Part shown: positions 44,060 to 51,211 of the stretch, piece after piece
How positions within the stretch are numbered: position 1 is the first letter of the stretch
Layout of the letters: each line of letters begins with the position of its first letter
NCBI RefSeq assembly: GCF_036324365.1
Contig: NZ_CP137080.1
Coordinates: forward strand, 1,426,001 to 1,490,000
Length of the DNA: 64,000 nt
DNA from: Microbacterium limosum
GTDB lineage: Bacteria > Actinomycetota > Actinomycetes > Actinomycetales > Microbacteriaceae
Direction of reading: 5' to 3'
Notes under the pieces: generated by a model
Seen by the model: only the letters and a program-made list of their open reading frames with translations
Database searches by the model: none
What the model was told of the DNA's origin: nothing
Translations under genes and position numbers: made by a program

Positions 44060-44131
44060 GTGGTGGTCTCTTTCCGAGGGTGCGGACGCGAACGCGGGGG
44101 CGACCGGCGCACCGGTGCCCCCGCGTCGGCG

Positions 44132-45292
44132 TCAGCCGAGGTCGTCGGTCTCGACGAAGGCGCCGTCCTGCACCTGCAGCCATACGAAGGGCGGGCTGTC
44201 GATTCGGCGCTCGTCGTTGTAGGCGGCTTCGCCGTAGATGATCGAGGGGATGCCCTCGCCGTCGCGCAGAGCGTTACGGATTCCCTCGCGGTCGAGGGTC
44301 TCCGCGTTCTCGGCGGCCCAGGCGAGCTGCTTCAGGCCGTCGTAGGCGTACGCGGCGAAGAGGTTGGGCGTGTACCCGAACTTCTCGGTGTACGCGTCGA
44401 CGAAGCCCGTGACGGCCGGGTCATCCGACTCCGGGTAGAAGGACGTGTCGACGTAGATGCCCTCCGCCGCCTCCTGTGCGAGGTCGAGCAGCTGCTGCGA
44501 GTAGTTGGAGCCGACGGCCACGAACGGCACGTCGAAACCGGCCTGCTCGGCCTGCTGCGCGAGCAGCGCGGTGGTGGCGTAGTACGTGTAGATGATCGCT
44601 ACGTCGGCGCCGGCGTCCCGCGCCTGCACGAGCTGCGGCCGGAAGTCGGTGGACGCCTCTTCGACGGGGGTCGAGTAGGCGATCTCGTCGCCGTTGGCGG
44701 CGATCTGGTCCTCCAGCACGTCGAAGGCCGTGTTGCCCCAGTCGGTGTTGAGATAGAAGACGGCGATGTCGTCGCCCAGCTCGCCCGCGGCGTCGGCGAC
44801 GACCCGCGCCTCGACCTCCTGCGTGATGCTGGGGCTGAAGATGTAGTCGCCCGTCGTCGTGAAGTCGGGGTGGGAATTGGTGATGCCCAGCTGGAGCAGG
44901 CCGCCCCGCTGGTAGAGGGGGCTCGCCACCATGGACGTCGCGGATGAGAAGTCCCCCAGCACCGCGAGGACGTTCTCGTCGCTCACGAAGCGCTGCGCGA
45001 TCGTCGTCGCCTGCGCGGCCTCGCCCTGGCTGTCCTGGAAGTCCAGCTGGACCTCGCGGCCGTCGATGCCGCCCTCCGCGTTGATCTCGTCGAGGGCGAT
45101 CTCGAAGCCCTCCTGCCAGTTCTTGCCGTACTCGGCCTGGTTCCCGGTCAGCGGTCCGGACACGCCGAAGACGACGGGCTCCCCCGAGGGTGCGTCTTCC
45201 TCCGTGCCGCTCTCCCCCGCGCATCCGGCCAGCGCCAGGGTGGTCACGGCTGCGGCGGCGCTCCAGGCGAGGAGACGGGGGGACATTCTCAT
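44132..45292 (-). CDS. ABC transporter substrate-binding lipoprotein (LivK/Leu-Ile-Val family)
   Basis: The 386-aa exported lipoprotein has a signal peptide with lipobox LALAGC (Cys near residue 24) and a type I periplasmic-binding fold (VVFGVSGPLTGNQAEYGKNWQEGFEIALDEINAEGG). This family binds amino acids, amides, aromatic acids and other small polar ligands, so the ligand cannot be read from sequence. It is the first gene of the minus-strand arm and is divergent from the FAD/NAD(P) protein across 184 bp. Confidence 0.9.
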   Translation of the reverse strand: MRMSPRLLAWSAAAAVTTLALAGCAGESGTEEDAPSGEPVVFGVSGPLTGNQAEYGKNWQEGFEIALDEINAEGGIDGREVQLDFQDSQGEAAQATTIAQRFVSDENVLAVLGDFSSATSMVASPLYQRGGLLQLGITNSHPDFTTTGDYIFSPSITQEVEARVVADAAGELGDDIAVFYLNTDWGNTAFDVLEDQIAANGDEIAYSTPVEEASTDFRPQLVQARDAGADVAIIYTYYATTALLAQQAEQAGFDVPFVAVGSNYSQQLLDLAQEAAEGIYVDTSFYPESDDPAVTGFVDAYTEKFGYTPNLFAAYAYDGLKQLAWAAENAETLDREGIRNALRDGEGIPSIIYGEAAYNDERRIDSPPFVWLQVQDGAFVETDDLG

Positions 45293-45476
45293 GGGATGAC
45301 CTCACGGTGCGAAGGACTCGGGCAGCGCGTCATGCGGCACCCGGCGCGGGAGCGGTAGCCACGCGCCCTCCTATGCTCGCTCGTGCCGCAGCCACCGACG
45401 AATCGAGCCGTAACACAAGCACATGCAAGCGCCGGTCGACTTCGTCCCGCGGCCGACGAGCGCGTATACAGGAGGG

Positions 45477-47474
45477 ATGACACCCGGCAACCGCCCCGAG
45501 ATCGCGCTTATCGGCGCGGGTCCTCGCGGGGTGTCCCTGCTCGAGCGGATCGTCGCGCATGCCGAATCGGGCGAGGCGCCCCGCGCCGGCCTGACCGTCC
45601 ACCTCATCGACGACACGCAGATCGGCGCCGGCCGCATCTGGCGCACGGACCAGCCGCGCGAGCTGTGCACGAACACGCTGGCCCACGCGGTGACGCTGTT
45701 CACCGACGACTCGGTCACGATGACGGGCCCGGTACGGACGGGACCCACCCTGTGGGAGTGGGGCATGCTCGTGGCCCATCGCTCGAATCCGACCGCACGG
45801 TCGAGGCGCGCGCTCGAGACGATCCGCGCCGATCACATCGCCGTCTTCGACGCGGTCCCGTTCCCGCGGCGCGTCGCGGACCGGTACCGCGACGAGCTGC
45901 GCGAATGGCTGCCCGAGTCGCACCCGAGTCGCGCGCTCTACGGCGAGTACATCGCGTGGTTCCTCTCCGGCGTGCTCAGCCGGCTGCCCGACGGCGTCGA
46001 CGTGCGCACTCACCTCGGACGCGTCGTCTCGGTCGACGAGGTCGACGGTCGACAGCTGCTGACGTTCGCCTCCGGAGAGAAGCTGAGCGCCGACGCGGTG
46101 GTCGCCGCGACGGGGTGGATGCCGCGGGCCCCCACGCCCGCGGAGCGCGAGATCCTCGAGGCCCTCGCCGCCGACGAGGGCCTCGTGTGGGTGAGGCCGG
46201 ACAGCCCCGCCGACCAGGACCTCACGGGTGTCCCGGACGGCGCCGACGTCATCGTCCGGGGGCTCGGGATGGGCTTCTTCGACACGATGGCGCTCCTGAC
46301 CATCGGCAGGGGCGGGGCGTTCGCCCCCGATCCGGACGCACCGGGCGGTCTGCGCTACCGCCCCTCGGGGCGTGAGCCGGTGCTACACGTGACGTCGCAC
46401 CGCGGCATCCCCTACCGCGCCAAGAGCCTCTACCGCGGCCTGCCCCCTCGCGCCGAGCAGCGCCATCTGCGCTCGTTCGACACCTCCGCGGCGCGCCCCA
46501 TCGATTTCGACGCCCGGCTGTGGCCGCTGATCCTCAAGGACGCGTTCTCCGACTACTACGTCACACTGGCGCGCGTGGCGCCCGACGCCCTCCTCGCGCC
46601 GATCGAGGACGTGCTCGCGGCGATCGAGCGCGCGCCCGGCGAGCTCGACGCCCTCACGGCAGCGGTCGCGCCTTTCGTACCGGATCCCGCGGATCGGCTG
46701 GATCTCGCCACGGCTCTGCACCCCGCCCCGTCGGGGTTCGGCTCGCCGGAGGAGTTCGACGGGTGGGTGGAGGCGTTCGTCGCGGCCGACCTTGCCGAGG
46801 CCGAGAGGGGCGTCGACTCACCGTTGAAGGCGGCCCTCTGGTCGATCGCGTCGGCCCGGGGACCCGCGAGCAGGATCGGCGCCTTCGGCGGCTTCGACGC
46901 CGAGTCCCGCGAGGGCGGCTTCCGGCTCCTTCACTCGGTCGGCGCGACGTTCGGCTCCGGCCCGCCGGCGTTCCGGTCCCGTCAGCTGCTGGCCCTCGTC
47001 CGTGCGGGCGTCGTCCGATTCATCGGTCCGGCCGCATCGGTGCGGGTCGTCGACGGCTCGTTCGTGGCGACCTCCCCCGCCGTGGCGGGGTCGGAGGTGC
47101 GATCCTCCGTCCTGATCGATGCATGGATGCATTTCCACGACGTCGCCGCCAGCGACGACCCGCTCGTCCACTCCCTCCACGCGTCGGGACGCATCCGCCC
47201 GTTCAGGGTCGCCGCGCGCGCCGGCGGATCGATCGTGACGGGGGGCTTCGACGTGGATCCGTCCACCGGCATCGCGCTCCATCCCGACGGCTCCCCCGAT
47301 CGAGCGCTCCACATCGCGGGGATCCCGATCGACGAGGTCATGCACGACGCCATCATCAGCCCGATGCCGGGCACCGACCCGACCATGCTGCGCGAGACCG
47401 ACAGGGTCGCGCGGAGCGCGCTCGAGGTCGCGCTCGCCGCGGCATCCGCCCCCTATTCAGGAGCTCACCGGTGA
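45477..47474 (+). CDS. FAD/NAD(P)-binding protein, ~665 aa
   Basis: A Rossmann dinucleotide motif near the N-terminus (ALIGAGPRGVSLLERI, residues 9-24) is followed by GAGRIWRTDQPRELCTNT. Later come a VAATGWMPRAP-type segment, VIVRGLGMGFFDTMALLTIGRGGAF, and the C-terminal HIAGIPIDEVMHDAIISPMPGTDP. From memory this matches a large actinobacterial FAD-NAD(P)-binding family of unknown reaction. The ATG at 45477 is preceded so closely by GGAGGG that the Shine-Dalgarno is poorly spaced; TATACA (45465-45470) 6 nt upstream suggests leaderless initiation instead. It is coupled by GTGA to the SDR gene. Confidence 0.8.
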   Translation: MTPGNRPEIALIGAGPRGVSLLERIVAHAESGEAPRAGLTVHLIDDTQIGAGRIWRTDQPRELCTNTLAHAVTLFTDDSVTMTGPVRTGPTLWEWGMLVAHRSNPTARSRRALETIRADHIAVFDAVPFPRRVADRYRDELREWLPESHPSRALYGEYIAWFLSGVLSRLPDGVDVRTHLGRVVSVDEVDGRQLLTFASGEKLSADAVVAATGWMPRAPTPAEREILEALAADEGLVWVRPDSPADQDLTGVPDGADVIVRGLGMGFFDTMALLTIGRGGAFAPDPDAPGGLRYRPSGREPVLHVTSHRGIPYRAKSLYRGLPPRAEQRHLRSFDTSAARPIDFDARLWPLILKDAFSDYYVTLARVAPDALLAPIEDVLAAIERAPGELDALTAAVAPFVPDPADRLDLATALHPAPSGFGSPEEFDGWVEAFVAADLAEAERGVDSPLKAALWSIASARGPASRIGAFGGFDAESREGGFRLLHSVGATFGSGPPAFRSRQLLALVRAGVVRFIGPAASVRVVDGSFVATSPAVAGSEVRSSVLIDAWMHFHDVAASDDPLVHSLHASGRIRPFRVAARAGGSIVTGGFDVDPSTGIALHPDGSPDRALHIAGIPIDEVMHDAIISPMPGTDPTMLRETDRVARSALEVALAAASAPYSGAHR

Positions 47475-48178
47475 CGAACGACACGAACCGCCCCGTCGCC
47501 CTCGTGACGGGGGCCACCGGCGGCATGGGCGGCGAGATCGTCGCCGACCTCTCGCGCACCCATCGGGTGATCGCCACGGGCCGCTCGGTCGCGGCGCTCG
47601 AGGACCTCGCCCTGCGCACCGGGTGCGACACCGCCGCCGTCGACATGACCGATGCCGCGTCCCTCGACGGCCTCGGCGGGTCCCTCGACCGGCTGGACGT
47701 GCTCGTGCACGCCGCGGCCGTGTCGCGCGCCCGGCGTGTCGACACGGCGGATGCCGAGGACTGGGCGCTCCAACTGGCCACCAACGTCACCGGCCCCGCC
47801 CTCCTGACGCGCGCCGTGCTCCCGCTGTTGCGCCGTAGCGCGGGCACCGTCGTGTTCATCGGCTCGGGCGCCGGCACGCGTCCGGTGCCCGGCAGTGCGG
47901 TGTACACCGCCAGCAAGCACGCCCTGCGTGGACTCGCAGACGTGCTGAGGATCGACGAGGCGCCGTCGAGGATCCGTGTCGTGACGATCGCGCCCGGCCA
48001 GACCGACACCGCCATGCTGCGCGACATGATCGCCACGGCCGGGGGCGCCTACGAGCCGGAACGGTACATCCGCCCCGCGTCGGTGGCCCAGGCCGTGCGG
48101 TTCGTCGTCGACGCGCCCGCCGATGTGCAGCTCACGGACCTCGCGGTGCGTCCGCGCGTCGAGGTCTCGCGCCTCTGA
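47471..48178 (+). CDS. Short-chain dehydrogenase/reductase
   Basis: The 235-aa classical SDR has the cofactor motif TGATGGMG (residues 13-20), N105 in LATNVTGPALL, and the catalytic triad S132 region, Y145 and K149 in YTASK. The sequence after the second strand (ATGRS with Arg) favours NADP(H). The GTG start is defined by its GTGA overlap with the FAD/NAD(P) protein, so the two are likely one functional unit. A perfect hairpin follows 22 bp after the stop. Confidence 0.88.
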   Translation: MTNDTNRPVALVTGATGGMGGEIVADLSRTHRVIATGRSVAALEDLALRTGCDTAAVDMTDAASLDGLGGSLDRLDVLVHAAAVSRARRVDTADAEDWALQLATNVTGPALLTRAVLPLLRRSAGTVVFIGSGAGTRPVPGSAVYTASKHALRGLADVLRIDEAPSRIRVVTIAPGQTDTAMLRDMIATAGGAYEPERYIRPASVAQAVRFVVDAPADVQLTDLAVRPRVEVSRL

Positions 48179-48200
48179 GCCGACCGCCCGCGGGGCCGAA

Positions 48201-48246
48201 CGACAGAACGGGGTCGGAGCCCGAAGGCTCCGACCCCGTTCTGTCG
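48201..48246. terminator. Perfect 21-bp hairpin, bidirectional terminator
   Basis: Two fully complementary 21-nt arms (48201-48221 and 48226-48246) flank a CGAA tetraloop. It lies between the convergent SDR and rpsA genes, 22 bp and 12 bp from their stops. There is no U-run. The symmetry means it should stop transcription arriving from either side, insulating rpsA from the accessory cluster. Confidence 0.85.
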
Positions 48247-48258
48247 TGTGGTGTCGGC

Positions 48259-49707
48259 TCAGCGACCCGAGAGCTTCTCGCGCAGAGCAGCGAGGGCCTC
48301 GTCGTCGGCGAGGGTGCCCGCGCCCGTCGAGTCGCTCGTGAACGCACCGGCGCCGAAGTCCGCGGCGGACTGCGCCTCGGCCTCCATGGTCTTGGCGACC
48401 TGGGCCTTGTGGGCCTCCCAGCGGGCCTGCGCGGCGGCGTACTCCGCCTCCCACGCGAGGCGCTGCTCGTCGAAGCCTTCCTTCCACTGGTTGGTCTCGG
48501 GGTCGAACCCTTCGGGGTACTTGTACTCCCCGTTCTCGTCGTACTCCGTCGCCATGCCGTAGAGGGCGGGGTCGAACTCGGTGCCGTTGGGGTCGACCGA
48601 GTCGTTCGCCTGCTTCAGCGAGAGCGAGATGCGGCGGCGCTCGAGGTCGATGTCGATGACCTTGACGAAGACCTCCTCGCCCACCGAGACGACCTGCTCG
48701 GCGAGCTCGACGTGCTTGCCCGACAGCTCGGAGATGTGCACGAGGCCCTCGATGCCGTCCGCGACGCGGACGAACGCACCGAACGGAACGAGCTTGGTGA
48801 CCTTACCCGGCGCGACCTGGCCGATCGCGTGGGTGCGGGCGAAGACCTGCCACGGGTCCTCCTGCGTCGCCTTGAGCGAGAGCGACACGCGCTCGCGGTC
48901 GAGGTCGACCTCGAGGATCTCGACGGTGACCTCCTGGCCCACCTCGACGACCTCGGAGGCGTGCTCGATGTGCTTCCACGACAGCTCGGACACGTGAACG
49001 AGGCCGTCCACGCCGCCCAGGTCGACGAACGCACCGAAGTTGACGATCGAGGAGACCGTCCCCTTGCGGACCTGACCCTTGTGCAGGGCGTTCAGGAAGT
49101 TCGTGCGGGTCTCCGATTGCGTCTGCTCGAGCAGCGCACGACGCGAGAGCACGACGTTGTTGCGGTTCTTGTCGAGCTCGAGGATCTTCGCCTCGATCTC
49201 CTGGCCGAGGAACGGCGTCAGGTCGCGCACGCGGCGGAGGTCGATGAGCGACGCGGGAAGGAAGCCGCGCAGGCCGATGTCGACGATGAGGCCGCCCTTG
49301 ACGACCTCGATCACCTGACCGGTGACGACGCCGTCGTTCTCCTTGATCTTTTCGACATCACCCCACGCACGCTCGTACTGCGCGCGCTTCTTCGAAAGGA
49401 TGAGGCGCCCTTCCTTGTCCTCCTTCTGGAGGACGAGCGCCTCGACGGCGTCGCCGAGCTGGACGACCTCGTTGGGGTCCACGTCGTGCTTGATGGAAAG
49501 TTCGCGGGAGGGGATCACACCCTCGGTCTTGTATCCGACGTCGAGGAGCACCTCGTCGCGGTCGATCTTCACGACGGTGCCTTCGATGAGGTCTCCGTCG
49601 TTGAAGAACTTCAGGGTCTTCTCGACCGCGGCCAGAAAGTCTTCGGCAGATCCGATGTCGTTGATCGCGACCTGCTTGGTGGCCGGGGCGGTCGTTGCGG
49701 TAGTCAT
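48259..49707 (-). CDS. rpsA: 30S ribosomal protein S1
   Basis: The 482-aa protein has four S1 RNA-binding repeats (starting near residues 35, 122, 207 and 292; e.g. GTVVKIDRDEVLLDVGYKTEG, GTVSSIVNFGAFVDLGGVDGLVHVSELSW). This is the four-repeat actinobacterial form, shorter than the six-repeat E. coli protein. An acidic, Trp/Ala-rich C-terminal tail (about 400-482) contains coiled-coil-like EAEYAAAQARWEAHKAQ. The ATG at 49707 gives MTTATTAPATKQVAINDIG, as in relatives. It helps mRNA bind the ribosome. Confidence 0.96.
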   Translation of the reverse strand: MTTATTAPATKQVAINDIGSAEDFLAAVEKTLKFFNDGDLIEGTVVKIDRDEVLLDVGYKTEGVIPSRELSIKHDVDPNEVVQLGDAVEALVLQKEDKEGRLILSKKRAQYERAWGDVEKIKENDGVVTGQVIEVVKGGLIVDIGLRGFLPASLIDLRRVRDLTPFLGQEIEAKILELDKNRNNVVLSRRALLEQTQSETRTNFLNALHKGQVRKGTVSSIVNFGAFVDLGGVDGLVHVSELSWKHIEHASEVVEVGQEVTVEILEVDLDRERVSLSLKATQEDPWQVFARTHAIGQVAPGKVTKLVPFGAFVRVADGIEGLVHISELSGKHVELAEQVVSVGEEVFVKVIDIDLERRRISLSLKQANDSVDPNGTEFDPALYGMATEYDENGEYKYPEGFDPETNQWKEGFDEQRLAWEAEYAAAQARWEAHKAQVAKTMEAEAQSAADFGAGAFTSDSTGAGTLADDEALAALREKLSGR

Positions 49708-49889
49708 GTAGTGGGTTGTCCTTGTTGGGTTGGTATCTCGGGCCCCGCGGCACAGCGCCCACCCGAAGGGCACGACGATGACCGTGGAGGCGAAGCGGAT
49801 TCGATTGGGATCGCCACACGCGCACGACGAAGCCGCGACACGAGTGACACTCGAGGGTATCAGAACGGCATGGCCGCGCGCAGGCGCGA

Positions 49890-49922
49890 GCGATCCCGCC
49901 GGCCGCCACCGAGCGGGATCGC
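49890..49922 (-). terminator. Hairpin terminator after the small lipoprotein gene
   Basis: A 10-bp perfect stem (GCGATCCCGC and GCGGGATCGC) with a 13-nt GC-rich loop begins 8 bp past the stop of the minus-strand lipoprotein gene. It should prevent read-through into rpsA, whose own promoter must lie in 49708-49889; no strong -35/-10 pair was seen there. Confidence 0.55.
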
Positions 49923-49930
49923 CGACGGGC

Positions 49931-50350
49931 TCAGCGGTCGGTGACCTCAACGGTGAACTGCAGGGGCTGGATGCCGCCCTGCGCGTTCGTCATCGTGACC
50001 TCCGTCGCACCGGCGGAGCGCGCCTCGATCCCGGGGTTGAAGACGGCGCTGCCGTCCTCACGTCCCTGCACGAAGACGGCCACGGCGGTGTCGGCCACCT
50101 CGCCGGTGTAGCTGTCGACGGCGAGGTCTCCGGTGTCGATGTTCAGGACCTGCCCGACGACGAGGTCGACGGTGGCGCCCTGGAGGTCGCCGGCATCCAT
50201 CGTGACGGGAGCGATCACGGGCGTGGCGGGGCTTTCACTCGGTGCGGACGAAGACGGGGAACCGCTGGGGGTGGTCTCCCCCGCGCAGCCGGCGAGGGTC
50301 AGTGCGGCCGCGACGACGAAGGCCGCGCCGATGAGCTTTGCTGTGTTCAC
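49931..50350 (-). CDS. Small secreted lipoprotein of unknown function
   Basis: The 139-aa protein has a signal peptide and lipobox LTLAGC (Cys near residue 22), a Ser/Pro-rich linker (TTPSGSPSSSAPSESPATP), and a beta-rich domain of about 85 residues containing DLVVGQVLNIDTGDLAVDSYTGEV. I do not recognise the domain beyond its resemblance to small Ig-like exported domains. The GTG start at 50350 gives a proper signal peptide; the longer frame upstream is unlikely. It is probably the last backbone protein gene before the tRNA remnant. Confidence 0.7.
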   Translation of the reverse strand: MNTAKLIGAAFVVAAALTLAGCAGETTPSGSPSSSAPSESPATPVIAPVTMDAGDLQGATVDLVVGQVLNIDTGDLAVDSYTGEVADTAVAVFVQGREDGSAVFNPGIEARSAGATEVTMTNAQGGIQPLQFTVEVTDR

Positions 50351-50430
50351 GTGGCCAGTATGGCAGGGGGCAAGGAACCGTCCCGGGCATCTGTGCACAG
50401 TCGGCGCGTCCGGTCCGTCGCCTACCGGCG

Positions 50431-50470
50431 AAAAAGAAGAAGCCCGGCTCGCGAGAACCGGGCTTCTTCT
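50431..50470 (-). terminator. Intrinsic terminator of the tRNA-Glu locus
   Basis: A 13-bp stem (AGAAGAAGCCCGG and CCGGGCTTCTTCT) encloses a self-complementary CTCGCGAG. On the minus strand it is followed by a T-run (50431-50435 read as TTTTT). It lies 7 nt beyond the tRNA 3' end and is the best intrinsic terminator in the window. It has stayed with the tRNA fragment on the chromosomal side. Confidence 0.85.
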
Positions 50471-50477
50471 GGTGTTG

Positions 50478-50520
50478 TGACCCCAGCGGGATTCGAACCC
50501 GCGTTACCGCCGTGAGAGGG
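50478..50520 (-). pseudogene. 3' fragment of tRNA-Glu(CUC), probable integrative-element attachment site
   Basis: Read on the minus strand the fragment contains the last two bases of the anticodon 5' stem, the anticodon loop CTCTCAC (anticodon CTC), the 3' stem GGCGG, a variable loop, a perfect T-arm (GCGGG-TTCGAAT-CCCGC), acceptor strand TGGGGTC and discriminator A. The 5' half is absent: upstream bases do not continue the CCGCC stem, and no D-arm or GACCCCA acceptor partner follows. Phage-type integrases commonly recombine at tRNA 3' halves, leaving such a fragment at one element end and a restored tRNA at the other. The element side is therefore the higher coordinates. Confidence 0.8.
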
Positions 50521-50860
50521 GAATAGGCTCCCCCGGAACTGCGTGCCCGACCCGGTTCTGCCCTGTGTTTACTGGGGTTCCGCGTGCGTCGAGTGCGTCG
50601 CGGAAAGTCCTGTCGTCAGCGTTCGTTGCCAAAATGTTGCCACGTTTGCGCCCCTCCAGAGGCGGGTAATCCTGGTGCCTCTGCGCGCCTGCCGAGTGTG
50701 CCGAGTAGCGAACTCACGTTCCCGCGCCTGACCCGCTCTACCAGCTTGCGGGGTCGTGGCGGATGCCGCAACACCACGTCGCTGCGCTCGGATGTTGCAC
50801 CCTCCGTCCCGACCCGCGAACAGCAGGGAGCGGGTCCGGGGCGGGAGCGGACCGGGGAGG
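50521..50860. other. Non-coding island-end sequence with paired GTTGCCA repeats
   Basis: No convincing gene lies between the tRNA fragment and the toxin-locus promoter. Two GTTGCCA heptamers (50625-50631 and 50636-50642) are spaced 11 bp start to start, one helical turn, as expected for integrase or excisionase arm sites. Short open frames on both strands here have Arg/Ala-rich shadow composition. An integrase gene would be expected near an attachment site, but none is present, so it may lie at the other end or have been lost. Confidence 0.45.
50786..50840 (+). repeat. Imperfect ~55-bp direct repeat, copy A (upstream of the toxin locus)
   Basis: This copy aligns with 52507-52561 over about 55 positions with roughly 43 matches and one 1-nt gap. 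The most conserved part is CAGGGAGCGGGTCCGG. Within it GACCCGC can pair with GCGGGTC to form a hairpin. The two copies bracket the toxin gene pair exactly. Confidence 0.65.
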
Positions 50861-50866
50861 TAGAAT
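50861..50866 (+). promoter_or_regulatory. -10 element (TAGAAT) of the toxin locus
   Basis: TAGAAT lies 27 bp before the first start codon of the pair, leaving a ~20-nt leader with GAGGTGATCC, an extended match to the 16S anti-Shine-Dalgarno. No good -35 precedes it. An ATG inside the hexamer (50865) opens an 11-codon frame (10 residues plus stop) that stops at 50897, overlapping the next gene's ATG by four bases. Confidence 0.5.
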
Positions 50867-50893
50867 GAGCAACGACGAAGCAGAGGTGATCCC

Positions 50894-51211
50894 ATGAGCG
50901 TGACGATTCCGAGCGCGATCCCGGCCGAGTCCCTGCGCGCCTGGTACGACGACGAGCCCCGCGTGAGCGATGTGGCCCTCTACGACATGACCGCCCAGGG
51001 CGCGACCACCCTGGCCTCCGTCCTGATCGAACGGCAGCTCGCCACGACCGACGAGCGCGAGCGCGAGTATTGGGCCGCGCGGGTGCGCCTGGTGAACCAG
51101 CAGCGCACGGCGCTGGACCCCGACGACCGGCTCGGGCTGATCGCCCAGCAGCAGGCATGGCTCGATGAGATCGACGCCCTGACCGGCCAGGCGAGCCGCC
51201 GGATCGCGTGA
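50894..51211 (+). CDS. Small acidic helical protein, probable antitoxin partner
   Basis: The 105-aa, mostly helical protein contains WYDDEPRVSDVALYDMTAQGATTLASVLIERQLATTDEREREYWAARV and ends with a helix around QQQAWLDEIDALTGQ. I do not recognise it as classical epsilon antitoxin by sequence. Its position immediately upstream, with a GTGA overlap to a zeta-type kinase gene, is the usual order for an antitoxin. The ribosome site GAGGTGATCC is among the strongest in the window, as expected when antitoxin must exceed toxin. The antitoxin function is inferred from context only. Confidence 0.65.
   Translation: MSVTIPSAIPAESLRAWYDDEPRVSDVALYDMTAQGATTLASVLIERQLATTDEREREYWAARVRLVNQQRTALDPDDRLGLIAQQQAWLDEIDALTGQASRRIA

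Noticed and set aside
45423..45476. Upstream start for the FAD/NAD(P) protein
   Set aside because: It would add 18 residues without similarity before a Rossmann strand that normally begins within ten residues of the N-terminus; it is kept only as a possibility.
50338..50526. Short plus-strand frame ending CCDPSGIRTRVTAVRGE
   Set aside because: This peptide comes from translating the antisense of the tRNA 3' half, a well-known false gene pattern.
50478..50560. Complete tRNA-Glu gene
   Set aside because: The D-arm and 5' acceptor strand are not present in the following bases; only the 3' half is there.
50569..50895. Possible integrase remnant on the minus strand
   Set aside because: The frame lacks the tyrosine-recombinase R-H-R-Y residues and has low-complexity Arg/Ala composition.
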